Positions 28,168-37,200 of a stretch of DNA of 64,000 nucleotides are shown here, in pieces. Location of the stretch: the NCBI RefSeq assembly GCF_013359775.1, contig NZ_JABMCI010000069.1:124001-188000 (forward strand), written 5' to 3'. The notes under the pieces were generated by a model. The model did not search any database and was not told the origin of the DNA. It was given only the letters and a program-made list of their open reading frames with translations. The translations under genes and the position numbers were made by a program. How positions within the stretch are numbered: position 1 is the stretch's first letter; each line of letters begins with the position of its first letter. This DNA comes from Cellulomonas humilata. Lineage in GTDB: Bacteria > Actinomycetota > Actinomycetes > Actinomycetales > Cellulomonadaceae.

Positions 28168-28205
28168 GTGACTGAACCGGGACCGGTCCGAAACAGACCG
28201 TTTAC
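28168..28205 (+). promoter_or_regulatory. GlnR-like nitrogen box upstream of urtA
   Basis: GTGAC-N6-GGGAC-N6-GAAAC-N6-TTTAC: four pentamers spaced exactly 11 bp, all ending in AC. It follows the actinobacterial GlnR pattern GTnAC-N6-GAAAC-N6-GTnAC-N6-GAAAC, with the first pentamer exact and the others partial. It lies 155 nt before urtA. Confidence 0.55.
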
Positions 28206-28265
28206 GGGGGCTCGTCGCTGCCTGAAACACCCCGTCCCTAGGTTCGTCACCCATGGGCACAGGGA

Positions 28266-28273
28266 TGTATACA
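28266..28273. promoter_or_regulatory. GntR-type operator TGTATACA of the urt operon
   Basis: Perfect 8-bp palindrome of the kind bound by FadR/VanR-like GntR regulators, 87 nt before the urtA start. The same octamer occurs once more, in front of the urea carboxylase gene (34157-34164). A GntR/FCD regulator is encoded between the two. Confidence 0.6.
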
Positions 28274-28359
28274 GCGCGGGACACAGCGCGGTGTCACGCA
28301 CTGTCCAGGGCCCGGGTCCGGCACTGCCCCTCAGCTTCTTCAGCGAAAGGCATCGTCCG

Positions 28360-29628
28360 TTGAACACACAGTCCAGATTCAGCACGCGCGCTCTTGCCCT
28401 CCCGGCGGCCGCCCTGGTCGTCGCCCTCGGCGTCGCCGGCTGTGGCGCCCGCACCTCCGACGACCCCGGCGCCGACAGCTCGGCGTCGTCGGCCTCGTGC
28501 GTCGACACGTCCGGCGACACCGTCAAGATCGGCTTCCTCAACTCGCTGTCCGGCACCATGGCCATCTCCGAGCAGACCGTCCGCGACTCGCTCGACCTGG
28601 CCGCCGAGGAGATCAACGCCGACGGCGGGGTCCTGGGCAAGCAGCTCGAGATCGTCGCGGAGGATGGCGCCTCCGAGCCCACCGTGTTCGCGGAGAAGGC
28701 CGAGAAGCTCATCTCGTCCGACTGCGTCGCCGCGGTGTTCGGCGGCTGGACGTCCTCGTCGCGCAAGGCCATGCTCCCCGTCTTCGAGGCCAAGGACTCG
28801 CTGCTGTTCTACCCGGTCCAGTACGAGGGCCTGGAGGCCTCGCCCAACATCTTCTACACGGGCGCGACGACCAACCAGCAGATCCTGCCCGGCATGGACT
28901 ACCTCAAGGAGCAGGGCAAGTCGAAGATCTTCCTGGTCGGCTCCGACTACGTGTTCCCGCGGACGGCCAACAAGGAGATCATCGCCTGGGCCGGTGCCAA
29001 CGACGTGGAGATCGTCGGTGAGGAGTACGCCCCGCTCGGGCACACCGACTTCGCGACGATCGTGAACAAGCTCAAGGGCTCGGGCGCCGACGCGGTGTTC
29101 AACACCCTCAACGGCGACTCCAACGTCGCGTTCTTCAAGGAGTACAAGAACGTCGGCCTGGCCGCGGACACGCTCCCCGTCGTCTCGGTGTCGATCGCCG
29201 AGGAGGAGGTCGGTGGCATCGGCATCGACAACATCGTCGGCCAGCTCACCGCGTGGAACTACTACCAGACGGTCGACAGCCCCGAGAACGCCACGTTCGT
29301 CGAGGCGTTCAAGGCCAAGTTCGGCGACGAGCGCGTCACGTCGGACCCGATGGAGGCGGCGTACACGTCGCTCTACCTGTGGAAGGGCATGGTCGAGAAG
29401 GCCGAGTCGTTCGAGGTCGGGGCCATCCAGGAGGCGGCCGGCGGCGTGACGTTCGACGCCCCCGAGGGCACGGTCACGGTGAACGGCGACAACCACCACA
29501 TCGCCAAGACCGCGCTCATCGGCAAGATCGGCCCCGACGGGCTCATCTACACCGAGTGGTCGTCGGACGGCCCCATCGAGCCGGACCCGTTCCTCGAGGG
29601 CTACGACTGGGCCGAGGGCCTGTCCTGA
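28360..29628 (+). CDS. urtA: urea ABC transporter, substrate-binding lipoprotein
   Basis: 422 aa. A lipoprotein signal (LVVALGVAGC, lipidated Cys28) precedes a periplasmic-binding-protein type 1 domain of the UrtA/AmiC group: VKIGFLNSLSGTMAISEQTVRDSLDLAAEEIN, VAAVFGGWTSSSRKAMLPVFE, PVQYEGLEASPNIFYTGATTNQQILP, GSDYVFPRTANKEI, NTLNGDSNVAFFKEY, and the C-terminal NHHIAKTALIGKI. Substrates of this subfamily are urea and short amides. The start is a TTG at 28360 with GAAAGG 9 nt upstream. It is first of urtABCDE, under GlnR-like and GntR-like sites. Confidence 0.94.
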   Translation: MNTQSRFSTRALALPAAALVVALGVAGCGARTSDDPGADSSASSASCVDTSGDTVKIGFLNSLSGTMAISEQTVRDSLDLAAEEINADGGVLGKQLEIVAEDGASEPTVFAEKAEKLISSDCVAAVFGGWTSSSRKAMLPVFEAKDSLLFYPVQYEGLEASPNIFYTGATTNQQILPGMDYLKEQGKSKIFLVGSDYVFPRTANKEIIAWAGANDVEIVGEEYAPLGHTDFATIVNKLKGSGADAVFNTLNGDSNVAFFKEYKNVGLAADTLPVVSVSIAEEEVGGIGIDNIVGQLTAWNYYQTVDSPENATFVEAFKAKFGDERVTSDPMEAAYTSLYLWKGMVEKAESFEVGAIQEAAGGVTFDAPEGTVTVNGDNHHIAKTALIGKIGPDGLIYTEWSSDGPIEPDPFLEGYDWAEGLS

Positions 29629-29640
29629 CCCACCCCTGAC

Positions 29641-29680
29641 GCGGTGGCCCGGCGGCTCCTCTGTGACGCCGGGCCACCGC
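29641..29680 (+). promoter_or_regulatory. intercistronic hairpin between urtA and urtB
   Basis: Perfect 14-bp stem GCGGTGGCCCGGCG / CGCCGGGCCACCGC with a 12-nt loop, 12 nt after urtA and 32 nt before urtB. Such hairpins after binding-protein genes partly stop transcription or protect the upstream mRNA so that the binding protein exceeds the permease. Confidence 0.75.
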
Positions 29681-29712
29681 CCCTCCTCGCACGGACAGGA
29701 AGGCGGGTCCGG

Positions 29713-30597
29713 ATGGATGCCCTCGTCTCACAGCTCTTCGCGGGCCTCAGCCTGGGGTCGGTGCTGCTGCTCGCGGCGCTCGGCCTGGCGCTGACGTTCG
29801 GCCAGATGGGCGTCATCAACATGGCGCACGGCGAGTTCATGATGGCCGGCGCGTACACGGCGTTCGTGGTGCAGAAGGTGATCGCCGACGCCGGGGTGTC
29901 CCTGCTGGTCTCGCTGGTGATCGGGTTCCTCGTCGGCGGCCTGCTCGGGCTGATCCTCGAGATCACGCTCATCTCGCGCATGTACACGCGCCCGCTGGAC
30001 ACCTTGCTCGTCACGTTCGGTGTCGCGCTGGTGCTCCAGCAGCTGGCGCGCGACGTGTTCGGCGCCCCCAACGTGGACGTCCGCGCACCGGCCTGGCTGT
30101 CCGGGGCGGTGCCGATCCTCGGCGTCGGGATCCCGCGGACCCGGCTGTTCATCCTGGCGCTCGCGATCGTCTGCGTGGTCGCCCTGGCGCTCCTGCTCAA
30201 GCTCAGCCCGCTCGGTCGGCGCATCCGGGCCACCGTGCAGAACCGCGACCTGGCCGAGACGTCGGGGATCTCGACGCGGGCCACCGACCGGCTGACCTTC
30301 TTCATCGGGTCCGGTGTGGCCGGCGTCGCGGGCGTGGCGCTCACCCTGCTCGGGTCGGTCGGTCCGACCGTGGGCACCAACTACATCGTCGACGCCTTCC
30401 TGGTCGTCGTGGTCGGCGGCATCGGCCAGCTCAAGGGAGCGGTGATCGCGGCGTTCGGCCTCGGGCTGCTCTCGGCAGGCTTCGAGTACTCGACCACCGC
30501 CAGCCTGGCCAAGGTGCTGCTGTTCGTCGTCATCGTCGCGTTCCTGCAGGTCAGGCCCCAGGGGCTCGTCTCGGTGCGCACGCGGAGCCTCGCATGA
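29713..30597 (+). CDS. urtB: urea ABC transporter, permease 1
   Basis: 294 aa, LivH-type inner-membrane permease with about eight hydrophobic helices. Signature GLALTFGQMGVINMAHGEFMMAGAY is near the N-terminus. RPLDTLLVTFGVALVLQQLARDVFG and NRDLAETSGI (the EAA-like cytoplasmic loop) follow, then VVGGIGQLKGAVIAA. AGGAAGG precedes the ATG by about 10 nt. The stop overlaps the urtC start (ATGA). Confidence 0.94.
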   Translation: MDALVSQLFAGLSLGSVLLLAALGLALTFGQMGVINMAHGEFMMAGAYTAFVVQKVIADAGVSLLVSLVIGFLVGGLLGLILEITLISRMYTRPLDTLLVTFGVALVLQQLARDVFGAPNVDVRAPAWLSGAVPILGVGIPRTRLFILALAIVCVVALALLLKLSPLGRRIRATVQNRDLAETSGISTRATDRLTFFIGSGVAGVAGVALTLLGSVGPTVGTNYIVDAFLVVVVGGIGQLKGAVIAAFGLGLLSAGFEYSTTASLAKVLLFVVIVAFLQVRPQGLVSVRTRSLA

Positions 30598-31682
30598 GCC
30601 CCCGCGTCCGGGTCTGGGGCGGTCTCGTCATCGCCGCCGTGGTGCTCTTCGGCGTGGCGCCGGCCCTGCTGTCGGACTTCCGGCTCAACCTGCTGGCCAA
30701 GTTCTGCTGCCTGGCCATGGTCGCGGTCGGCATCGGGCTGGCGTGGGGGCGCGGCGGGATGCTCGTGCTCGGCCAGGGGGTGTTCTTCGGCCTGGGCGGC
30801 TACCTCATGGCCATGCACCTCAAGCTGTCCGACGCGGGCCCCGGCGGGGTGCCCGACTTCATGCTCCTGTACGGCGACGGCACGGTGCCGGGCTGGTGGG
30901 AGCCGTTCCGGGACCCCGTGGTCACCATCCTCGCGATCCTGGTCCTGCCCGCGTTCGTGGCCACCCTGCTGGGCCTCGCGGTGTTCAAGCGGCGGGTCCG
31001 CGGCGCCTACTTCGCCATCCTGTCGCAGGCGCTCGCGGCGGCGTTCGCCATCCTGCTGATCGGCCAGCAGAAGGTCACCGGCGGCACCAACGGGCTCAAC
31101 GGGTTCCAGTCGTTCTTCGGGTTCACGCTCTCCGACCCCGTGAACAAGCGGATGCTCTACTTCATCGCCGCGGGCGTGCTGCTCGCCATGGTCGCGATCG
31201 TGCGGCTGGTGATGAACTCCCGCTACGGCGAGCTGCTCGTGGCGGTGCGCGACCAGGAGAACCGCGTCCGGTTCCTCGGCTACGACCCCGCCCTGGTCAA
31301 GGTGGTCGCCTACGCGATCGCCGCCTGCTTCGCCGCGATCGGCGGGGCGCTGTTCACGCCCATCGTCGGGATCATCTCGCCGGCCGACGTGGGCGTGGTG
31401 CCCTCGATCGGGTTCCTGGTCGGCGTCGCGATCGGCGGGCGCGCCACCCTGCTCGGGCCGGTGCTCGGTGCGATCGGGGTGTCGTGGGCGGAGACCTCGC
31501 TGTCGGAGTCGTTCCCGTCGTTCTGGATCTACTTCCAGGGCGCGCTGTTCATCCTCGTCGTCGCGTTCCTGCCCAACGGGCTGGCGACGATCGGGCGGCT
31601 GTTCCGCCGCCGGGTGAAGGAGCCGGAACCCGTGCCTGACGCCGCGCCCGCCACCCTCGAGACCGCGGGGACGCCGACATGA
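30594..31682 (+). CDS. urtC: urea ABC transporter, permease 2
   Basis: 362 aa, LivM-type permease partner of UrtB. Typical UrtC stretches are GIGLAWGRGGMLVLGQGVFFGLGGYLMAMHL, GAYFAILSQALAAAF, GGTNGLNGFQ, VRDQENRVRFLGYDPALVKV (the ATPase-contact loop) and ADVGVVPSIGFLVGVAIGGRATLLGPVLGA. The C-terminus is a charged cytoplasmic tail. It overlaps urtB and urtD by 4 nt each. Confidence 0.94.
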   Translation: MSPRVRVWGGLVIAAVVLFGVAPALLSDFRLNLLAKFCCLAMVAVGIGLAWGRGGMLVLGQGVFFGLGGYLMAMHLKLSDAGPGGVPDFMLLYGDGTVPGWWEPFRDPVVTILAILVLPAFVATLLGLAVFKRRVRGAYFAILSQALAAAFAILLIGQQKVTGGTNGLNGFQSFFGFTLSDPVNKRMLYFIAAGVLLAMVAIVRLVMNSRYGELLVAVRDQENRVRFLGYDPALVKVVAYAIAACFAAIGGALFTPIVGIISPADVGVVPSIGFLVGVAIGGRATLLGPVLGAIGVSWAETSLSESFPSFWIYFQGALFILVVAFLPNGLATIGRLFRRRVKEPEPVPDAAPATLETAGTPT

Positions 31683-32512
31683 CCGACGAGACAGGATCGC
31701 TGGACCCCGAGGCGCTCGAGGCGGTCATCGCCGCCGACGAGTCTCGGTTCCGGCACGACTACCTCGAGATCCGCGACCTGCGCGTGGTGTTCGACGGGTT
31801 CGTCGCCGTGGCGGGCGTCGACCTCACCGTGACGCAGGGAGACCTGCGGTTCCTCATCGGCCCCAACGGTGCCGGCAAGACCACGATCGTCGACGCCATC
31901 ACGGGGCTGGCGTCGGCGACGGGGTCCATCCGGTTCGGCGGCGTGGAGCTCGTCGGCAAGCCGTCGCACAAGGTCGCGCGCGCCGGGGTGGGCCGCACGT
32001 TCCAGACGGCCAGCGTGTTCGACCAGCTGACTGTGCTCCAGAACCTGGACATCGCGGCGGGCTCCGGCCGGAAGGCCCGGGTGATGCTGCGGCGGCGGTC
32101 GTCGGTTCCCGAGGCCGTCGAGGCGGCGCTCGAGACGGTCGGGCTGACGCACCTGCGGGACGTGCCGGCTGGGGTGCTCGCGCACGGGCAGAAGCAGTGG
32201 CTGGAGATCGGGATGCTCCTGGTGCAGGACGCCCGGCTGCTGCTGCTCGACGAGCCCGTGGCGGGCATGAGCCAGGCCGAGCGCGAGGAGACCGGGCTGC
32301 TGCTCCAGCGGATCGGTGCCCAGCGGACGGTGGTCGTGGTCGAGCACGACATGGAGTTCCTGCGCAGCTTCGCCTCGTCGGTGACGGTGCTCCACCAGGG
32401 GTCGGTGCTCAGCGAGGGGACGGTGGCGCAGGTGCAGGCGGACCCGAAGGTGGTCGAGGTGTACCTGGGCCGAGGCGCGGGCGCACGAGGGACAGGAGCC
32501 TCCGATGCTTGA
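31679..32512 (+). CDS. urtD: urea ABC transporter, ATP-binding protein 1
   Basis: 277 aa LivG-type ATPase. An N-terminal extension of about 35 residues precedes the domain. Walker A is GPNGAGKT within the UrtD-typical DLRFLIGPNGAGKTTIVDAITG, Q-loop follows, GVLAHGQKQWLEIGMLL stands for the signature motif, Walker B is LLLLDEPVAGM and the H-loop VVVEHDMEFL. The degenerate AHGQKQ signature is normal for this subfamily. It overlaps urtE by 8 nt. Confidence 0.94.
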   Translation: MTDETGSLDPEALEAVIAADESRFRHDYLEIRDLRVVFDGFVAVAGVDLTVTQGDLRFLIGPNGAGKTTIVDAITGLASATGSIRFGGVELVGKPSHKVARAGVGRTFQTASVFDQLTVLQNLDIAAGSGRKARVMLRRRSSVPEAVEAALETVGLTHLRDVPAGVLAHGQKQWLEIGMLLVQDARLLLLDEPVAGMSQAEREETGLLLQRIGAQRTVVVVEHDMEFLRSFASSVTVLHQGSVLSEGTVAQVQADPKVVEVYLGRGAGARGTGASDA

Positions 32513-33200
32513 GCTCACCGGGGTGCACGTGGGGTACGGGCGGACGTCCGTGGTGCACGGGGTCGACATCGCCGTGGCCGACGGCGGGGTGACCGCGATC
32601 ATGGGCCACAACGGCGCCGGCAAGACGACCCTGCTCCGGGCGGCCGTCGGGCTGCTGCCGGTGCGCAGCGGTCGGGTCACCCTGTTCGGGGAGGACGTGT
32701 CGAGGCTGCGGCCGCACCAGCGCGTGCGCCGCGGGCTCGCGTACGTGCCGCAGGGGCAGCAGTCCTTCGGGCAGCTCACCGCGCGGGAGAACCTCCAGCT
32801 GGTCGCGGACGGCGCGGGGTCCGCGGGGGCGGCTCGGATGGACGACGCGCTCGACCTGTTCCCCGCCCTGCGCGACCTGCTCGGCCGGCGTGCCGGGCTC
32901 CTGTCCGGCGGTCAGCGGCAGCAGCTCGCCATCGCCCGCGCGCTGCTCACCGGCCCGCGCGTCCTGATCCTCGACGAGCCGACCGAGGGCATCCAGCCGT
33001 CCGTCGTGCAGGAGATCGAGGACGCCATCGGCACCCTGACCCGGACGGGCGGGCTGTCCGTGCTGCTGGTCGAGCAGCACGTCGGGTTCGCCCTCGCCGC
33101 GGCCGGGCAGTACTACGTGCTGGAGTCCGGACGGGTGACCCGCTCGGGTGCGGGCGGGGCCGACCAGGAGGCCGACGTGCGGGCGGCGATGGCCCTGTGA
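32505..33200 (+). CDS. urtE: urea ABC transporter, ATP-binding protein 2
   Basis: 231 aa LivF-type ATPase. Walker A GHNGAGKT, YVPQGQQSFGQLTARENL (UrtE-type Q-loop), signature LSGGQRQQLAIARALL, Walker B LILDEPTEGIQPSVV and H-loop LLVEQHVGFAL are all present. It completes the five-gene Urt system. The gene begins inside the end of urtD, and the regulator gene starts 40 nt after its stop. Confidence 0.94.
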   Translation: MLELTGVHVGYGRTSVVHGVDIAVADGGVTAIMGHNGAGKTTLLRAAVGLLPVRSGRVTLFGEDVSRLRPHQRVRRGLAYVPQGQQSFGQLTARENLQLVADGAGSAGAARMDDALDLFPALRDLLGRRAGLLSGGQRQQLAIARALLTGPRVLILDEPTEGIQPSVVQEIEDAIGTLTRTGGLSVLLVEQHVGFALAAAGQYYVLESGRVTRSGAGGADQEADVRAAMAL

Positions 33201-33240
33201 GCGTCGGTGCGGTCCCCCTGGAGGTCTACGCTTCGTGACC

Positions 33241-33924
33241 ATGAGCACGGAGGATCCCCGCTCCTTGCGGGACGTGGTCTATCAGCAGCTGCGCGACGAG
33301 ATCCTCAACGGACGAGTCTCGCCGCGGGAGCGGCTGACGGAGCCCAAGCTCGGCAAGCAGTTCGACGTCTCCCGCACCCCGGTGCGCGAGGCGCTGTCCC
33401 GGCTGCTGTCCGACGGCCTGGTGGAGCGCACCGACTTCGGGTACGCCGTCGTCGTGCCCAGCCTGGAAGACCTGCGCAACCTGTACGAGCTGCGGATCAC
33501 GCTCGAGCTGCGCGGGATCGCCCGGGCCATCGAGAACCCGCAGGTCCGGCACGACGAGGAGCTGCTGCGCACCGAGCGGGAGAAGTGGGCCGACCTGCGC
33601 GACGCCCCGCCCGAGCCGGACGCCAGCTTCGTGCTCTTCGACGAGGGGTTCCACCAGGTGCTCTCCCGGTCGTCGGGGAACACCCAGCTCACCGGCGCCC
33701 TGGTCACCGTGAACCAGAAGATCCGCGCGGTGCGCATGCACGACTTCGTGGAGCCCGACCGCATCACCGCGACCATCGACGAGCACCTCGAGATCCTGAC
33801 CCTGGTCCTCGCTCGTGAGCTGCCGTCGGCCCTGACCGCCCTGCACAAGCACGTGGGGGAGTCGCTCGAGGTCGTCATGGAGCGCGCGACGAGGTCGATG
33901 ACCCGGATGGCGCTCGCGGGCTGA
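33241..33924 (+). CDS. GntR-family transcriptional regulator, FCD subgroup
   Basis: 227 aa. The N-terminal winged helix is LRDVVYQQLRDEILNGRVSPRERLTEPKLGKQFDVSRTPVREALSRLLSDGLVER (the PVREALxxL GntR signature). A FadR-type FCD ligand domain follows, with LYELRITLELRGIARA, FHQVLSRSSGN and IDEHLEILTLVLAREL carrying the His metal ligands. It lies between the urea transporter and urea-degradation genes and is the natural candidate to bind the TGTATACA operators upstream of both. The ATG lies 8 nt after TACGCT, so it can also be made from its own leaderless promoter. Confidence 0.92.
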   Translation: MSTEDPRSLRDVVYQQLRDEILNGRVSPRERLTEPKLGKQFDVSRTPVREALSRLLSDGLVERTDFGYAVVVPSLEDLRNLYELRITLELRGIARAIENPQVRHDEELLRTEREKWADLRDAPPEPDASFVLFDEGFHQVLSRSSGNTQLTGALVTVNQKIRAVRMHDFVEPDRITATIDEHLEILTLVLARELPSALTALHKHVGESLEVVMERATRSMTRMALAG

Positions 33925-33955
33925 CCGCTCGCCGCTGGCCGCCGGCGGACCGCAA

Positions 33956-34062
33956 CGTCCGAGCATGTGGCTGCCATGGCGCGCACTTCCTCGGACGTCC
34001 CGATCACCACCGCCGCGGCGTCCGAGCATCTGGTCGCCGGAGCGCGCACTTCCTCGGACGTC
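33956..34062. repeat. two 44-bp imperfect direct repeats with internal dyads
   Basis: Copy 1 (33956-33999) and copy 2 (34019-34062) are offset by 63 bp and share CGTCCGAGCAT, a GCGCGCACTTCC core and CTCGGACGTC. Each copy begins with GTCCGAG and ends with CTCGGAC, so each can fold into a stem. Non-coding, located after the GntR gene stop and before the urea-carboxylase promoter. Confidence 0.72.
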
Positions 34063-34088
34063 ATGTCCCAGCGACCTCGGGAGCACGC

Positions 34089-34126
34089 GTAACGCACCGT
34101 TTACCCGGGTGCGAGGGGTGGGAAAC
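34089..34126 (+). promoter_or_regulatory. GlnR-like nitrogen box upstream of urea carboxylase
   Basis: GTAAC-N6-TTTAC-N6-GCGAG-N6-GAAAC, pentamers spaced exactly 11 bp. The first and last match the GlnR consensus half-sites GTnAC and GAAAC exactly; the middle two are degenerate. It lies 91 nt before the urea carboxylase start and mirrors the box at urtA. Confidence 0.6.
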
Positions 34127-34156
34127 ACGGCCTCCGTAGCGTGCCGGATACCGGGG

Positions 34157-34164
34157 TGTATACA
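34157..34164. promoter_or_regulatory. GntR-type operator TGTATACA of the urea-carboxylase operon
   Basis: Perfect 8-bp palindrome; flanking GGG and CCC one base out extend the symmetry. It is 53 nt before the start codon and identical to the octamer upstream of urtA. Confidence 0.62.
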
Positions 34165-34217
34165 TCCCGCGCCGAGCGCCCTCCGGGGGCCCGGCCCGAC
34201 CGCACCCGGGGGACGCC

Positions 34218-37200
34218 GTGTTCGACACCCTGCTCGTGGCCAACCGCGGCGAGATCGCCGTCCGCATCCTGCGCAGCGCGCGCGAGCTCGGCCTCAAGAC
34301 GGTGGCGGTCTACTCGGACGCCGACGCGGCCGCCCCGCACGTGCGACTGGCGGACGTGGCCGTGCGCCTCGGCCCTGCGGCGGCGGGCGAGAGCTACCTG
34401 CGCCCCGAGCTCGTGCTGCACGCGGCGGCGGAGAGCGGGGCCGGTGCGATCCACCCCGGGTACGGGTTCCTGTCCGAGAACGCGCAGTTCGCGCGCGAGG
34501 TCGAGGCGGCGGGGCTCGCGTTCGTCGGGCCGACGCCCGCGCAGCTGTCGGTGTTCGGCGACAAGCACCAGGCGCGCGAGGCGGCAGCCGCGGCGGGCGT
34601 GCCGCTGGTCGCGGGCAGCGGTCTGCTGGGGTCGGTCGAGGAGGCGCTCGCGGCCGCGTCGGTCGTCGGCTATCCGGTCATGGTCAAGGCGGTCGGCGGC
34701 GGCGGCGGGATCGGCATGCAGGCGTGTGCCGACGCCGACCAGCTGGTGGCCGCCTTCGACCGCGTGCAGCGGCTGGCGGCGGCGAGCTTCGGCAGCGCCG
34801 GGGTGTTCCTGGAGCGGTTCGTGTCCCGCGCGCGGCACCTGGAGGTGCAGGTGTTCGGCGACGGCGTCGGCCGCGTGGTCAGCCTGGGCGACCGCGACTG
34901 TTCCCTGCAGCGGCGCAACCAGAAGGTGGTCGAGGAGGCGCCGGCACCCGCACTGCCCGACGACGTGCGCGCGATGCTGCACGAGTCCGCCCGCGCGCTG
35001 ACGGCGTCGGTGGCGTACCGGTCCGCGGGCACGGTGGAGTACGTGTACGACGTGGACCGCGGCGAGGCGTCGTTCCTCGAGGTCAACACGCGGCTCCAGG
35101 TCGAGCACCCGGTGACCGAGGCCGTGACCCGAGTCGACCTGGTGGCGTGGATGCTCCAGCTGGCACAGGGCGACGTCTCGTTCCTGAACGGCGTCCCCGA
35201 CGAGGGTCCGGCGGTCGTCGGTCACGCCGTCGAGGTCCGCGTCTACGCCGAGGACCCCCGCAAGGACTACCAGCCGAGTGCCGGGCTGCTCACGGAGGTC
35301 GTGTACCCCGACGACCCGGCGGTGCGCGTGGACGCGTGGGCCGAGACCGGGCAGCAGGTGACCAGCCACTACGACCCGATGTTGGCCAAGGTGATCGTGC
35401 ACGCGGCCGACCGGTCCGCTGCATTCGCGGCATCGGCCGAGGCGCTCGCGGCCACCCGGTTCACCGGGGTGCAGACGAACCTCCCGCTGCTGCGCGAGGC
35501 GGTCCGGCAGCCCGACGTGCTGGCCGCCGAGCACACCACGGGCACCCTCGCAGGGGTCACGGACGACGAGCCGTATATCGACGTCGTCCGGCCCGGCGTG
35601 ATGACGACCGTGCAGGACTGGCCGGGCCGGCTCGGCTACTGGGACGTCGGCATCTCGCCCTCGGGGCCGATGGACGACCTCTCGTTCCGGCTGGGCAACC
35701 GCGCGCTGGGCAACCCCGAGGGCGCGCCCGGGCTGGAGTGCACGCTGACCGGACCGCGCCTGCGGTTCAGCCACGAGACGGTCGTCTGCGTGACGGGTGC
35801 GCCCGCGCCGGTGACGGTCGACGGCGCCGCGGTGCCGCAGTGGGAGCCTGTGACCATCCCCGCGGGCGCGGTGCTCGACGTCGGCGCTCCGTTCGATGCC
35901 GGCCTGCGCACCTACGTCCTGCTGCGCGGCGGGCTGGACGTGCCGCTCTACCTCGGCTCGGCGTCGACCTTCTCGATGGGCGGCTTCGGCGGGTACACCG
36001 GCCGCGCGCTCGTCGTCGGCGACACGCTGGTGCCGGGCGTCCCCGACGGACCCGACCCGGTCGCCGTGCCGGAGGACCTCCGTCCGCAGCTGGTGCACGA
36101 GTGGGAGGTGGCGGTCCAGGAGGGACCGCAGCCGGCGCCGTCGTACTTCACGCCCGCGGACATGGACATGTTCTACGAGGCCACGTGGCAGGTGCAGACG
36201 CACGCCAACCGCACCGGCATCCGGCTCACCGGACCGAAGCCGCAGTGGGCGCGACCCGACGGCGGCGAGGCGGGCCTGCACCCGTCGAACCTGCACGACA
36301 ACCCGTACTCGGTCGGCGCGCTGAACGTCTCCGGCGACACCCCGATCCTGCTCGGCCCCGACGGCCCCAGCCTCGGCGGGTTCGCGTGCCCGCTGACCGT
36401 GGTGGTCGGGCACCGCTGGAAGATGGGCCAGATCCGGCCCGGCGACACCGTGCGGCTGCTGCCCGTGCCCGACGCCACGGCGGACGCGCTGCGCACCGAC
36501 GACGCCCTGCGCGCGTCGGCGCACCTCGGCCCTGACGTGCTCACCGGCCCCGACGGCGACGACGGCGTCCTTGCGCGGGTCGCCGGCACGCCCGACGTCG
36601 TCTACCTGCGCGGTGGCGACGACAACGTGCTCGTCGAGTACGGCCCGATGGTGCTCGACCTGGGCCTGCGGATGCGGGTGCACGCCCTGGGCGAGGCGTT
36701 GAAGGGCACCCCGGGCGTCATCGACATCACACCCGGCGTTCGCAGCCTGCACGTGCACGTCGACCCGGCGGTGCTCGGCGTGCGCGCGCTGGTGGACGTG
36801 CTGGTCGGGCTCGAGGCGTCGCTGCCCGCCACGGAGGACCTCGTCGTGCCGAGCCGGCGCATCCACCTGCCGCTGTCGTTCGACGACCCGGTGATCGCCG
36901 AGGCGGTCGCCCGCTACCAGGCCGGGGTCCGCCCGGAGGCGCCGTGGCTGCCGTCGAACATCGAGTTCGTCCGCCGCATCAACGGCCTGCCGTCCACCGA
37001 CGACGTGTTCGACACGATGATGGCCGCCGAGTACCTGGTGCTCGGCCTCGGGGACGTCTACCTCGGCGCCCCGCTGGCCGTCCCGCTCGACCCCCGGCAC
37101 CGCCTGATGACCACCAAGTACAACCCGGCCCGTACGTGGACCGCCGCCGACACCGTGGGGCTCGGCGGTCAGTACCTCTGCGTCTACGGCATGGACTCGC

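Noticed and set aside
28280-28295. GACAC-N6-GTGTC inverted repeat before urtA
   Set aside because: Half-sites resemble the 11876/21912 dyads but the spacing differs by five bases, so it was not counted as the same operator.
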